64,000 nt of DNA from Mycolicibacterium elephantis DSM 44368 (GCF_004014805.1 NZ_ATDN01000005.1:62001-126000); one strand, 5' to 3'; shown: positions 54,245 to 63,999, counted from the stretch's first letter. Numbers and translations are program-made. Notes: a model not told the origin generated them from the sequence alone.

Positions 54245-55544
54245 TTACGACACCGGCGGGTGACGGTGCGCCCACGGCCGGGCCTTCTCGATCTGCCCGG
54301 CCAGCGACAGCAGCGTGGCCTCGTCGAACGGCCGGCCGACCAGCTGGATCGAGGTCGGCGCCCCGTTGGCGTCCACTCCCCACGGCACGACGGCCGCGGG
54401 CTGCCCGGTGACGTTGAACATCGCCTGAAACGGCACCCGCGCCGCCACCAGAGCCAAGGTCGAAACCGCGCCCCTGCGGTGATAGGCGCCGATGCGGGAC
54501 GGTCCGGTCGCGGTGCCGGGGGTGATGACGACGTCGACATCGTCGAAGATCGTCTGAATCTGTTCGGAGAGCTCACTTTCCGCGGCCCGGATGCGGTTCA
54601 TCCGCTGTTCGGAGATCAGCCCGCCGATCCTGGCGAAACTGCGCGTGCGCGATCGCCGTGCGCGGATAATCCGGATCGCGCACGATCACGTCGTGGCCCA
54701 AGCCACGCAACAGCGCACCGGCCTCGTCAACGGCGGCTCGCTGCGGTTTGCCGACCCGTGCCACCAACGGCGGTGGCACCTTGGTGCTCAACGCGATTCG
54801 CAGCGGCCTGGGTACGGTGGCGGCCGCCGTGACGAATGACGACACACCCCCGGTCACGTCCAGAAACAGCGCCGCGTCCTCGACGGTTCTGGTGATCGGA
54901 CCGTTGACACTCAACCCGTTCCACGCGTCGTCGTGCGGCGCCAAGGGCACCCGATCCCGCTGCGGTTTGATGCCGAACAGCCCGCACCACGTCGCCGGAA
55001 TGCGGATCGACCCCATGCCGTCGGAACCGAGCGCCATCGCCGTCAGGCCCGCGGCCACCGCCGCGCCGCTGCCCCCGCTGCTTCCGCCCGGCGTGTAGTC
55101 GGTGTTCCACGGGTTGCGGGTCGCGCCGTAGGCGACCGTCTCGGTGAACGGCCAGATCATCATCTCGGGCACCGCGGTCTTGCCGATGATCACCGCACCC
55201 GCTTCGCGCAACCTCCGCACGACCTCGGCGTCCTGCGTACACGCCGGGCCGTGGGCCGCGCTGCCGTAGGTCGTGGTGGCCCCCGCGACGTCGACGTCGT
55301 CCTTGATGGCGATCGGTACGCCGAGCAGTAGACGGCGCTCCCCCGCGTTCAGCCGATCCTGCGCGAGGCCGGCTTCCTGGCGCGCCGAGTCGGTGAGCAC
55401 GATGCGATACGCCCTCAGCTCGGGGTCGATCCGCGCGATGCGGTCCAGGTACAGCTCCAGCAGCTCCGGAGCGCTGATCGTGCCCGCCGCCAGTCGCCTG
55501 GCCTGCTCGGCGGCACCTGCGAAGGCAAGCTCACGGGTCTCCAT
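54245..55544 (-). pseudogene. amiB2: Amidase (AmiB2-like, Rv1263), disrupted near residue 300
   Basis: The N-terminal ~300 residues are a normal amidase-signature domain: catalytic Lys in VPIAIKDDVDVAG, the Ser-rich GGSSGGSGAAVAAG and the nucleophile segment SIRIPATWCGLFG. After AIAHAQ (about 54637) that frame continues as unrelated residues to a stop at 54573. The C-terminal amidase part is in another frame, as FARIGGLISEQRMNRIRAAE then VDVVITPGTATGPS. Joined, the protein would be ~433 residues against 462 in Rv1263, so about 25 codons seem to be missing at the junction as well as the frame. This looks like a deletion, not a homopolymer slip. Confidence 0.75.
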
Positions 55545-55610
55545 CCGCGGCAGCGTAGCCGCTCAGCGGCCGTATCGGGTGCCGTCGAGGAAACCGGCTA
55601 ACGTGGCGGG

Positions 55611-56048
55611 ATGTCTTGTGTGTTCTGTGCGATCGTCGCCGGTGAGGCCCCTGCCATCCGGATCTACGAGGACGACGACTACCTCGCCCTGCTGGACATT
55701 CGCCCGTTCACCCGCGGCCACACGCTGGTCGTGCCGAAGCGGCACACCGTCGACCTGACCGACACCCCGCCGGAGACCGTCGCGGGCATGGTGAAGATCG
55801 GGCAGCGCATCGCAATGGCCGCCCGAAACTCCGGGCTGCACGCCGACGGCAACAACGTCGTGATCAACGACGGTAAGGCCGCGTTCCAGACCGTGTTCCA
55901 CATCCACCTGCACGTGGTGCCGCGACGCTCCGGAGACAAACTGTCGTTCGCCAAGGGCATGCTGCTGCGCCACGATTCCGACCGCGAAGAGACCGGGCGG
56001 CTGCTGCGGGAGGCGCTGGCGCAATTGGACGCCGCTGCGCAAGACTGA
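55611..56048 (+). CDS. HIT family hydrolase (Rv1262c-like)
   Basis: A 145-residue histidine-triad protein. It has CVFCAIVAGEAPA with Cys, LVVPKRHTVD, and the catalytic HIHLHVVPR (HxHxHxx). HIT proteins hydrolyse or transfer nucleotides, for example adenosine 5'-phosphoramidates. Length and place match Rv1262c (144 residues). It is followed after four bases by the nitroreductase gene, so the two are co-transcribed. Confidence 0.93.
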   Translation: MSCVFCAIVAGEAPAIRIYEDDDYLALLDIRPFTRGHTLVVPKRHTVDLTDTPPETVAGMVKIGQRIAMAARNSGLHADGNNVVINDGKAAFQTVFHIHLHVVPRRSGDKLSFAKGMLLRHDSDREETGRLLREALAQLDAAAQD

Positions 56049-56052
56049 GCAC

Positions 56053-56505
56053 ATGAGCATGCCCTTGTGGGAGCGCTACATCGGAGTGCCGCTGCTGCGG
56101 CTGCACGACAAGATCTACCAGGGGACCAACGGCCGGATCGGGCACCGCATCCTGCCCGGCACCCCGCCCAACCTGCTGCTGCACACCGTCGGCGCCAAGA
56201 CCGGGATCCAGCGCACAAATTCGTTGTCCTACGCCCGAGACGGCGACAACTACCTGGTCGTCGCGTCCAAGGGCGGCGACCCGAAAGCCCCGGGTTGGTA
56301 TCACAACCTGAAGGCGAACCCGAACGTCGAGATCAACGTCGGCCCCAAGCGGTTCGCGGTGACCGCTCACCCGGTGCTGCCCGATGATCCCGACTACCCG
56401 CGGCTGTGGCGAATCGTCAACGAGAACAATGCCAACCGCTACGCGAACTACCAGAAGCGGACCACACGCCCGATTCCGGTCGTCGTCCTGACACCTCGTT
56501 CTTAG
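56053..56505 (+). CDS. Deazaflavin (F420)-dependent nitroreductase family protein (Rv1261c-like)
   Basis: A 150-residue Ddn-type split-barrel protein. It has LLHTVGAKTGIQRTNSLSYA, NYLVVASKGGDPKAPGWYHN and LKANPNVEINVG, the defining stretches of the F420H2-dependent quinone/nitroimidazole reductase family. The place and size match Rv1261c. It is co-transcribed with the HIT gene and ends 11 bp before a long hairpin. Confidence 0.92.
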   Translation: MSMPLWERYIGVPLLRLHDKIYQGTNGRIGHRILPGTPPNLLLHTVGAKTGIQRTNSLSYARDGDNYLVVASKGGDPKAPGWYHNLKANPNVEINVGPKRFAVTAHPVLPDDPDYPRLWRIVNENNANRYANYQKRTTRPIPVVVLTPRS

Positions 56506-56516
56506 GCGTTGTCAGG

Positions 56517-56578
56517 CGCGAGCAGACGCCAAAACCCCCAAGAAGCGGGACTTCAGGGGGTTTACGCGTCTGCTCGCG
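56517..56578. terminator. Long hairpin between convergent genes, related to the one at 44424
   Basis: Arms 56517-56539 and 56556-56578 (23 bp, two mismatches) enclose a 16-base loop. The left arm begins CGCGAGCAGACG, identical to the start of the hairpin at 44424-44485, and both contain an A4-C4/C5 run. It lies exactly between two convergent genes, consistent with a bidirectional terminator. Confidence 0.7.
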
Positions 56579-56580
56579 GT

Positions 56581-57618
56581 TTAAAACAGCTCTTTGGCCA
56601 GCAGTTCCAACGTCTTGTCGCGCGCCGGCGCGGTGGCCGGGTCGGTACCGCGGCGCGCCGACGCGACCGGGTTGACCATCACCTCGTCGACGTCGAACTG
56701 CTCGGCCAGCGCACGGATCTGCTCGGCGGCCTCGGTCGGGGTTCCGACCACGGCGCGCTGCAGTGCGTCCTCGGCGATCCGCTGCGCGTGCGGTGCCAAC
56801 GTCTGGGCCTGCGCCTCCTCGACGAGTTCGAGCGGGCCAAGCGGTTGACCCGTGCGCAACCGAGCCATCATGTGCAGGTTCGGCAGCATCAACGCCTTTG
56901 CCTCCTCGGAGGTTTCGGCCACCGCCGCGTTGACGGTCAAGAACGTCAGCGGTTCTGCCGCCTGATCGCTGGGGCGGAACTTCGTCCGGTACACCTCCAG
57001 CGCCTCGGCGGTGCCCTTACCGGAGAAGTGATGAGCGAACACATACGGCAGGCCCTTCGCCGCGGCCAGGTTCGCCGAGTACATCGACGAACCCAACAGC
57101 CACAGTTTGGGCACCGACACCGCGGCCGGGGTGGCCTTGAGGATGTAGCGCTCGTTGGGGATCGGCACCCGCACCCCGCGCGGGCCCATCAGCGCGACGA
57201 GGTCGTCGAGGTAGTCGGGAAACGCCTCGATGTCACGATCGTCGCGGCCCGCGGCGTTCCGCAGCGCCCATGAGGTCACCGGGTCCGAGCCGGGCGCACG
57301 GCCGATGCCCAGGTCGATGCGGCCGGGATGCGCGGCCTCCAGCAGCGCGAACTGCTCGGCGACCGCCAGCGGCGCGTGATTTGGCAGCATCACCCCGCCG
57401 GAGCCCACCCGGATGTGCGTGGTGTGTGCGGCCAGATGCGCGATCAACACCGGCGGGCTGGTCGCCGCGACCGACGGCATGTTGTGGTGCTCGGCCACCC
57501 AGAAGCGGGTGTATCCGAGGCGGTCCGCGGTCTGGGCGAGCTGCGTCGACGCCGCCAGCGCATCGGGGGTCGTCTGGTCGGTGCGTACGGGTACGAGGTC
57601 GAGAACAGAGAGCCGCAT
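56581..57618 (-). CDS. LLM-class flavin-dependent oxidoreductase (MsnO8-type)
   Basis: A 345-residue luciferase-like monooxygenase. It has RLGYTRFWVAEHHNMPSVAA, VGSGGVMLPNHAPLAVAEQF, RIDLGIGRAPGSDP, VPKLWLLGSSMYSANLAAAK and LPYVFAHHFSG, the typical FMN-binding LLM pattern of the TIGR03558 group. ATG 57618 matches the family start (MRLSVLDLVPV); a longer upstream frame is unsupported. The reaction is unknown. Confidence 0.9.
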   Translation of the reverse strand: MRLSVLDLVPVRTDQTTPDALAASTQLAQTADRLGYTRFWVAEHHNMPSVAATSPPVLIAHLAAHTTHIRVGSGGVMLPNHAPLAVAEQFALLEAAHPGRIDLGIGRAPGSDPVTSWALRNAAGRDDRDIEAFPDYLDDLVALMGPRGVRVPIPNERYILKATPAAVSVPKLWLLGSSMYSANLAAAKGLPYVFAHHFSGKGTAEALEVYRTKFRPSDQAAEPLTFLTVNAAVAETSEEAKALMLPNLHMMARLRTGQPLGPLELVEEAQAQTLAPHAQRIAEDALQRAVVGTPTEAAEQIRALAEQFDVDEVMVNPVASARRGTDPATAPARDKTLELLAKELF

Positions 57619-57785
57619 TACACGCACAACGCCGGCGCGCACCAAACCGTTCCCCCGACTCGACCGACCGTGCAACACGCGACGATCTGCCCGAGGCGCT
57701 GCAGGTGTTCGACGAGTGGACCGTCGACCACTACGAGGAGATCCGCGGGCCCAGTTCAGCGGGGCGGCCGACGCGCAGTTCGCGA

Positions 57786-58610
57786 CTATTCGACGGATGC
57801 CAGCGCGCGGGCCCGTAGGAACACGTCGTCGAGCATCTGCGGGGTGAGCTTGCCGGTGAACGTGTTCTGCTGGCTGGGGTGGTAGCAGCCGATGAGCGTG
57901 ACGTCGCCCAGCTTCACCGTTGCGCCATGACCGAATCGGGGTGCGGGCTTGCCCACCGTGCCCCCGCCGTTTCGCACCATCTGCAGTGCCGCCCGCCAGG
58001 CGAACCCGCCCAGCGCGATGATCACCCGCACAGTCGGTGACGTCAGCCGCCATTCCGCGTCGAGCCACGGCGCGCAGGTGGCCCGCTCAGCCGGCGTCGG
58101 CGCGTTTCCCGGGGGTGCGCAGCGCACGGCCGCGGCGACCCGAGTCTTGTTGAGCCGCAAGCCATCAGCAGCATCCACACAGACGGCCTGATTGGCCAGT
58201 CCGGCGCGGTACATCGCGGCGACGAGGAAATCGCCCGAGCGGTCACCGGTGAAGATCCGGCCGGTGCGGTTGGCGCCGTGTGCGGCGGGCGCCAGCCCGA
58301 CGATCATCACCCGCGGCCGCTTGGCTCCCCATCCCGGTATCGGCCGGCCCCAATACGGCTCGCCTGCGAAGGATTTCCGCTTCGCGGCGGCCACCTCTTC
58401 GCGCCACTGCACCAGCCGGGGGCAGGCCCGACACATCGAGATCACGGCGTCCAGCTCCTCGATGGTCTGCGCGGCGGCGGCCATCGCCGCCACCTGAGCC
58501 GGCGTCGTCGCCACCGCGGTGTCCGGCGTGGCCATGTCGCCGGGCCAGCCGGACCCCGGCGGCACCGGGGAGTCGAAGAGCTTTCCAGTACGTGGATGGG
58601 CCAGCTTCAC
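57786..58610 (-). CDS. udgB: Type-5 uracil-DNA glycosylase UdgB (Rv1259-like)
   Basis: A 274-residue Fe-S glycosylase. It has 4Fe-4S Cys in MCRACPRLV with further Cys in VRCAPPGN and ERATCAPWL, motif [21 protein letters not shown] (lacking the usual catalytic Asp, as in family 5) and motif [10 protein letters not shown]. It excises uracil, hypoxanthine and ethenocytosine. GTG 58610 is chosen because it starts the [19 protein letters not shown] segment conserved in Rv1259; GTG 58616 and an ATG at 58649 are alternatives. It is divergent from tap. Confidence 0.93.
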   Translation of the reverse strand: MKLAHPRTGKLFDSPVPPGSGWPGDMATPDTAVATTPAQVAAMAAAAQTIEELDAVISMCRACPRLVQWREEVAAAKRKSFAGEPYWGRPIPGWGAKRPRVMIVGLAPAAHGANRTGRIFTGDRSGDFLVAAMYRAGLANQAVCVDAADGLRLNKTRVAAAVRCAPPGNAPTPAERATCAPWLDAEWRLTSPTVRVIIALGGFAWRAALQMVRNGGGTVGKPAPRFGHGATVKLGDVTLIGCYHPSQQNTFTGKLTPQMLDDVFLRARALASVE

Positions 58611-58633
58611 AAACACCACTGTGCCTGCCAGAC

Positions 58634-58671
58634 AAAATCGCGTGCTCACCGGCCCCGGCCGTTGTTAGATA
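58634..58671 (+). promoter_or_regulatory. Candidate WhiB7-type promoter of tap
   Basis: AAAAT (58634-58638) is followed by a -35-like GTGCTC (58642-58647), a 17-bp spacer, and a -10-like TTAGAT (58665-58670), seven bases before the tap start. An AT-rich block just upstream of -35 is the reported hallmark of WhiB7-dependent promoters, and tap is a known WhiB7 target in M. tuberculosis. Confidence 0.5.
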
Positions 58672-58677
58672 CCCCTG

Positions 58678-59925
58678 ATGAACAGCAAGCGCGGGCCGAT
58701 CGTTCTGATCCTGTTCTCCGCGTTGACGGCCGGAGCGGCCAACGGCATCTCGCTGGTCGCGTTCCCATGGCTTGTCCTGCAGCGCAACGGTTCCGCGGTG
58801 GACGCGTCGGTGGTGGCCATCGCGGGCTCGCTGCCTCTGCTGGTGGCGACGATCATCGCCGGCGCCGCGGTCGACTATCTGGGGCGCCGACGGGTGTCGA
58901 TGATCTCCGACGCGCTCTCGGCGCTTTCGGTGGCGGCGGTGCCGGTGCTCGCGTTGGCGTTCGGCGTCGAGGTGCTCAACGTCGCGGTGCTGGCCGGCCT
59001 GGCGGCGCTGGGCGCGTTCTTCGATCCATCGGGCATGACGGCCCGCGAGACGATGCTGCCCGAAGCCGCCGAGCGCGCCGAGTGGACGTTGGACCGGGCC
59101 AACAGCGCCTATGAAGCGGTGTTCAACCTCGCCTACATCGTCGGTCCCGGAATCGGCGGGCTGTTGATCGCCACCGTCGGCGGGGTCAACACGATGTGGG
59201 TGACCGCCGCGGTGTTCGTGGTGTCGATCGTCGCGATCGCGGCGCTGCGGCTGGAGGGTGCGGGCAAGCCGGACCGCGACGCGCTGCCCGACGGCGTCTG
59301 GGACGGGGTCGTGGAGGGACTGCGGTTCGTCTGGAACCTGCGTGTGCTGCGCACGCTGGCGCTGATCGACCTCGCGGTGGTCGGGCTGTACATGCCGATG
59401 GAAAGCGTGCTGTTTCCGAAGTACTTCACCGACCGCGACGAGCCGGCCCAACTCGGATGGGTGTTGATGGCATTGAGCGTCGGCGGGCTCGCGGGCGCAC
59501 TGTGCTACGCGGTCACGTCGAAGTTCATGAGCCGGCGGGTCACCATGCTCACCGCGGTGCTCACGCTCGGACTGGCGATGTCGTTCATCGCGTTCTTGCC
59601 GCCGCTGCCGGTGATCCTGCTGCTGTCGGGGATCGCCGGCTTCGTCTACGGCCCCATCCAACCGATCTACAACTACGTCATGCAGACCCGTGCGCCGCAG
59701 CACCTGCGCGGCCGGGTGGTCGGAGTGATGGGATCGCTGGCCTATGCCGCTGGTCCGCTGGGGTTGGTCGTCGCGGGCCCGCTGACCGATGCCGCCGGCC
59801 TGCAGACGACGTTTCTGGCGTTGGCACTGCCGATGGTGCTGCTCGGCGTCGTGGCGATCTTCCTGCCGACGCTGCGTGAGCTGGACCACGCGCCGGAGGC
59901 CGCCGCCGAGCAGGTCGATCAGTAG
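58678..59925 (+). CDS. tap: MFS multidrug efflux pump Tap (Rv1258c-like)
   Basis: A 415-residue major-facilitator protein with 12 predicted helices. It has the loop 2-3 motif GAAVDYLGRRRVSMISD, the Tap-type segments NGISLVAFPWLVLQRNGSAV and RLEGAGKPDRD, and the repeat loop SKFMSRRVTM between helices 8 and 9. Length and synteny fit Rv1258c (419 residues). Tap exports tetracycline and aminoglycosides and contributes to intrinsic resistance. A possible WhiB7 promoter precedes it. Its 3' end overlaps the convergent LuxR gene by seven bases. Confidence 0.92.
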   Translation: MNSKRGPIVLILFSALTAGAANGISLVAFPWLVLQRNGSAVDASVVAIAGSLPLLVATIIAGAAVDYLGRRRVSMISDALSALSVAAVPVLALAFGVEVLNVAVLAGLAALGAFFDPSGMTARETMLPEAAERAEWTLDRANSAYEAVFNLAYIVGPGIGGLLIATVGGVNTMWVTAAVFVVSIVAIAALRLEGAGKPDRDALPDGVWDGVVEGLRFVWNLRVLRTLALIDLAVVGLYMPMESVLFPKYFTDRDEPAQLGWVLMALSVGGLAGALCYAVTSKFMSRRVTMLTAVLTLGLAMSFIAFLPPLPVILLLSGIAGFVYGPIQPIYNYVMQTRAPQHLRGRVVGVMGSLAYAAGPLGLVVAGPLTDAAGLQTTFLALALPMVLLGVVAIFLPTLRELDHAPEAAAEQVDQ

Positions 59926-62561
59926 CCGGGGCGGGCGCTCTCGAGCCCGGCGGACGGGCCTTTCCTGGCGATCGCGGCCAGTTCCTCCCGTGTGCTCACG
60001 CCCACCCGCTGACACGCGCGGTACACGTGGCCCTCGACGCTGCGCACCGACATCACCAGCCGCTCGGCGATCTCGCGGTTGGACAGGCCGGCCACCACCA
60101 ATTCGACGACCTCGCGTTGCCGCCCGGTCAGCGGCTGGCCCGCCGGAGCCCGCAGCGCCGGGGTGCACAGCCCGCCGCAGGCGTCGCTGAGTTCCTTGGC
60201 CACCGCCGCCGCGTAGAGTCCGCGCTTGCGTTGTTGACCACGCGTGAAGGCGACCGCGGCCTGCGCGGCCACGTCAGCGGCGGTCGCGCGGTCACCGACC
60301 GCAAGGTATTCGTTCGACGCGGCCAGCAGACCGTCCCCGTCATCGGTGGCCAACGACTCTGTATGCCGCGCAACGGCGTTGGCCAGCGGCAGCCCCAATT
60401 CGTCGGCCAACTCGCGGGTCCGGTCCACCCATGAGGTATCGCCCCACTGCGCGGCCGCCTGCAGGCAGGCCAGTTCGTATGTGGGCTGCTGTCGCTCGCG
60501 GGCCTGCCGCGCCGCGGCGCCGACAGTCGCGATGGCTTCGGCGAGGCGGCCGTTCGCGGCGTGCGCCCACCCGGTCGCGATGCTCAACGCCGTCTCCATG
60601 AACAGGTAACCGGGCGGAACACAGTGCTGCGCCTCGGCCACCGCGGCGTCGGCCGCCTCGGCCTCCCCGAGTTTCGCATGTCCCTCTGCCAGCGCGAAGT
60701 ACGTCGCTGGCCTCAGACCCGTTGTGACGCCGTGCTTTTCGACGCCCGCCAGCGCCTCGTGCAGAACCTTCACCGCCGCACCGGCGTTGCCCCGCATCAG
60801 CTCGCAGTGGCCCAGCAGGGACGCCAGGTTCGCGTAGGCCAGGCTCGGCACTTCGGTCGCCGATTCGGCGAGTCGCCGCACCATCGCTTCGCACTCCTGG
60901 GTGCGGCCGGTCAACCGGCATGCGCGGGCGTACACGCTGGCGAACCAGAACCGCATGTGGGACGCCTGGAACGAGGTCATGGCGCGGTGCAGCGCCGCCT
61001 CCGCGACCGTCGTCAGTTCCTCGGCCCGACCCAACGCGCCCAGGGCCATGGTCAGCGCCACCGCGGCCATCATGGCGTAGAAGTCCGTCGACAGCTCCGA
61101 ATCCAATGCTGCCCTTGCCTTTTCCTCCGTTGCCAGACAGCGTGCCGAAACCGCGTCCACGCACGCCTCGATCGCGATGCGCGCGACCCGCTCGGCAGGT
61201 GACTCCGGTCCCGCAGCCAGCTCCTCGAGGATCGCCTCGGCGTCGTGGCAGCGGCCGAGCATCCAGAGCAGGTTGGTGGCCCGCAGGGTGGCCCACTGGT
61301 GGGCGCCTTCGGTGCCGTGCTCGCTGAGTTCCCGCAGCGCCTCCTCCGCCTGGCTGCCGCGGCCAAGCAGCAGCAGGTTCATCGCCCGGATGGCCGGCGC
61401 CTCGGGGGCACCGGCCGCGGCGGCCGCGGTGGCGAAGCGGTCGGCGAGGTCGAGGTCCAGCAGCGTCATCGCGTGGCGCGCCGACCGCAGGCACAGCTGC
61501 GGATCGGGCGGCAGGTCCGAGTCTAGGGCCAGCAGCGCGCGACGCACCGTCGCCCGCATGTCGGCGTCCGGGTCCTTGGCGAGCCGTTCGGCCAGCCTGC
61601 CGCGGACCTTCGACAGGTACATCTCCCCCGCGCCGGCCCGCCGCAGCTCGCCGAACAGCGGGTGCGCCAACCGCGCCATGAGGGTGGCGCCTGTGCGTTC
61701 GACGGTGACCAGGTGCATCTGCTCGGCGGTCTCGAGGTCGGCGCGCCGCACCAGGTCGCACAGCACGTCGACGGGCAGCGGCTCGCACTGCGAAAGGGTG
61801 TCGACGACGAGGGCCACCTGCGGATCGAGTTCTCCCAGCTGCCTGCCGACCATGTCGCTGATGCTCTGCGACACCGCGACGTCGTCGTCCCACATCCACA
61901 CCCCGGCCGTGCACCGCATCCGGCCGGCGGCGACCTGGTCCTTGACGAGCTGCTGCAGAAACAGCGCGTTGCCGTCGGTGAGCTTCCAGAACCGCCGGGC
62001 ACTGCGCGCGTCGACGGCCCCGCCGACGATGTCCTCGATCATCGCCCGCGTCGCCTCGGCCGACAACGGTTCCAGGTCCAGACGGGCCAACAGCCCGTCC
62101 TTCCACAGCGCGGTGACTGCGTCCGGTTCGTCGGCGCCGGCGCGCACAGTCACCACAAGTCGGGCGCCGCGGCTCTGCGCGAGTTGGTGCACGACGTGTG
62201 CCGACAGCCCGTCGAGCAGGTGGGCGTCGTCGACGCCGATCAGAACACGACCTCGATGTTGTTGGGCGACAAAGGAATTGATAACCCGACGCACATTGGG
62301 CATGGGGTCGGACATCGCGTCGCTGATCAACGCGGTGAACGCGCCAAGCGGCAGCGCGCGGGCGGACTCCGTGCCGACGATCCAATTGGTGCGCTCACCG
62401 TTGCGCTCCGCGCGGGTCACCACTTCGCGGGCCAGCCGGGTCTTGCCCACGCCGGCGGATCCGACGATCACGACGCCGGCTGTGTTGCCACCCCCGCCGA
62501 GCGCGCGGCGAATCACGTTCAACTCGCCGTCACGCCCCGCCAGCGGTGTCCCGCTGATCAC
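59919..62561 (-). CDS. Large AAA/LuxR-family (LAL/MalT-type) transcriptional regulator
   Basis: An 880-residue regulator. The N-terminal AAA/STAND ATPase has Walker A VIVGSAGVGKTRLARE near residues 29-44 and Walker B RVLIGVDDAHLLDG. A long TPR-like helical region fills ~300-800. The C-terminal LuxR HTH is LTGRQREVVELVVAGLSNRE followed by IAERLVMSVRSVEGHVYRAC. The start is GTG 62561; TATAGT ends five bases upstream, so the mRNA may be leaderless. A longer frame upstream covers the divergent oxidase in antisense and is rejected. Its inducer is unknown. Confidence 0.9.
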   Translation of the reverse strand: MISGTPLAGRDGELNVIRRALGGGGNTAGVVIVGSAGVGKTRLAREVVTRAERNGERTNWIVGTESARALPLGAFTALISDAMSDPMPNVRRVINSFVAQQHRGRVLIGVDDAHLLDGLSAHVVHQLAQSRGARLVVTVRAGADEPDAVTALWKDGLLARLDLEPLSAEATRAMIEDIVGGAVDARSARRFWKLTDGNALFLQQLVKDQVAAGRMRCTAGVWMWDDDVAVSQSISDMVGRQLGELDPQVALVVDTLSQCEPLPVDVLCDLVRRADLETAEQMHLVTVERTGATLMARLAHPLFGELRRAGAGEMYLSKVRGRLAERLAKDPDADMRATVRRALLALDSDLPPDPQLCLRSARHAMTLLDLDLADRFATAAAAAGAPEAPAIRAMNLLLLGRGSQAEEALRELSEHGTEGAHQWATLRATNLLWMLGRCHDAEAILEELAAGPESPAERVARIAIEACVDAVSARCLATEEKARAALDSELSTDFYAMMAAVALTMALGALGRAEELTTVAEAALHRAMTSFQASHMRFWFASVYARACRLTGRTQECEAMVRRLAESATEVPSLAYANLASLLGHCELMRGNAGAAVKVLHEALAGVEKHGVTTGLRPATYFALAEGHAKLGEAEAADAAVAEAQHCVPPGYLFMETALSIATGWAHAANGRLAEAIATVGAAARQARERQQPTYELACLQAAAQWGDTSWVDRTRELADELGLPLANAVARHTESLATDDGDGLLAASNEYLAVGDRATAADVAAQAAVAFTRGQQRKRGLYAAAVAKELSDACGGLCTPALRAPAGQPLTGRQREVVELVVAGLSNREIAERLVMSVRSVEGHVYRACQRVGVSTREELAAIARKGPSAGLESARPGY

Positions 62562-62628
62562 GGCGCGACTATAACCGCTGGTCGGTTGGCGGCGTTCGGA
62601 TTTCACAACCTCCTCGTAGGATTGCGGC

Positions 62629-63999
62629 GTGGAGTCAGCCCTGGACGAGTTGATCGCCCAAACCGAGGGCTCGGAAGGCATGGTCGTCACCGATCCCGAC
62701 ATCCTGGCGTCGTACCGGCACGACCGCGCCTTCGATCCGAGCGCGGGCACGCCGCTGGCCGTGGTGCGTCCGCGCAGCACCGAAGACGTGCAGGCGACAC
62801 TGCGCTGGGCCACCAAGCACAAGATCGCCGTCGTGCCACGCGGCATGGGCACCGGCCTGTCCGGCGGGGCGACCGCGCTGGACGGGGCGATCGTGCTGAC
62901 CACCGAGAAGATGCGCGACATCACCGTCGACCCCGTCACCCGCACCGCAGTCGTCCAGCCGGGCCTGCTCAACGCCGAGGTGAAGAAGGCGGTCGCCGAG
63001 CACGGGTTGTGGTATCCGCCGGATCCGTCCTCGTTCGAGATCTGCAGCATCGGCGGCAACGTCGCGACCAACGCCGGCGGCCTGTGCTGCGTGAAGTACG
63101 GCGTCACCACCGATTACGTGCTCGGGTTACAGGTGGTGCTGGCCGACGGAACCGCGGTGCGGTTGGGTGGGCCGCGGCTCAAGGACGTCGCGGGGCTGCC
63201 GCTGACCAAGTTGTTCGTCGGCAGCGAGGGCACGCTCGGCGTCGTCACCGAGGTCACGCTCAAGCTGCTGCCCGCGCAGCACGGCGCGTGCACGGTGGTG
63301 GCCACCTTCGACTCGGTGGAAGCCGCCGCCAACGCCGTCGTCACGATCACGGGCAGGATCCGGCCGTCGATGCTGGAGTTCATGGACGCGGCGGCCATCA
63401 ACGCCGTCGAGGACAAGCTCCGCATGGGCCTGGATCGCAGCGCCGCCGCGATGATGGTGGCCGCCAGCGACGACCGCGGCCCCTCGGGTGCTGCCGACGC
63501 GGAGTTCATGGCGCGGGCTTTCACCGATCACGGTGCCAAAGAAGTGTTCTCGACATCGGATCCCGACGAGGGCGAGGCGTTCGTCGCCGCGCGCCGGTTC
63601 GCGATCCCCGCGGTCGAGGCCAAGGGTTCGCTGTTGCTCGAGGACGTCGGCGTGCCGCTGCCCGCGCTGGCCGACCTGGTCGGCGGGGTGGCCAAGATCG
63701 CCGCCGATCACGACTTGATGATCTCGGTGATCGCTCACGCCGGCGACGGCAACACCCACCCGCTGATCGTCTACGATCCCGCCGACGCCGTGATGACCGA
63801 ACATGCGCACCGGGCCTTCGGCGAGATCATGGATCTCGCGATCAGCCTGGGCGGAACCATCACCGGCGAACACGGGGTCGGACGGCTGAAGCGACCGTGG
63901 CTGGCGGGGCAGCTGGGACCGGAGGCGATGGAACTCAACCGTCGCATCAAGCAGGCGCTGGACCCCGACAACATCCTCAACCCCGGCGCGGCCATCTGA
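62629..63999 (+). CDS. FAD-linked oxidase, GlcD/D-lactate dehydrogenase type (Rv1257c-like)
   Basis: A 456-residue VAO/PCMH flavoprotein. It has the FAD-binding segments VVPRGMGTGLSGGATALDGA, PPDPSSFEICSIGGNVATNA and GSEGTLGVVTEVTL, and the C-terminal GDGNTHPLIVYD and TGEHGVGRLKRPWL with the catalytic/metal His residues. It oxidises a 2-hydroxy acid such as glycolate or D-lactate. Length and place match Rv1257c (455). GTG 62629 is supported by AGGA seven bases upstream. It ends one base before the window edge. Confidence 0.92.
   Translation: MESALDELIAQTEGSEGMVVTDPDILASYRHDRAFDPSAGTPLAVVRPRSTEDVQATLRWATKHKIAVVPRGMGTGLSGGATALDGAIVLTTEKMRDITVDPVTRTAVVQPGLLNAEVKKAVAEHGLWYPPDPSSFEICSIGGNVATNAGGLCCVKYGVTTDYVLGLQVVLADGTAVRLGGPRLKDVAGLPLTKLFVGSEGTLGVVTEVTLKLLPAQHGACTVVATFDSVEAAANAVVTITGRIRPSMLEFMDAAAINAVEDKLRMGLDRSAAAMMVAASDDRGPSGAADAEFMARAFTDHGAKEVFSTSDPDEGEAFVAARRFAIPAVEAKGSLLLEDVGVPLPALADLVGGVAKIAADHDLMISVIAHAGDGNTHPLIVYDPADAVMTEHAHRAFGEIMDLAISLGGTITGEHGVGRLKRPWLAGQLGPEAMELNRRIKQALDPDNILNPGAAI

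Noticed and set aside
57619..57785. Plus-strand segment DDLPEALQVFDEWTVDHYEE between the LLM and UdgB genes
   Set aside because: It looks protein-like but is short, lacks a start, and ends without a recognisable family; possibly a gene relic, not supported.
59919..63110. A 1063-codon version of the LAL regulator
   Set aside because: The extra N-terminus is antisense to the FAD-linked oxidase and Ser/Thr/Arg-rich; GTG 62561 starts the ATPase domain.
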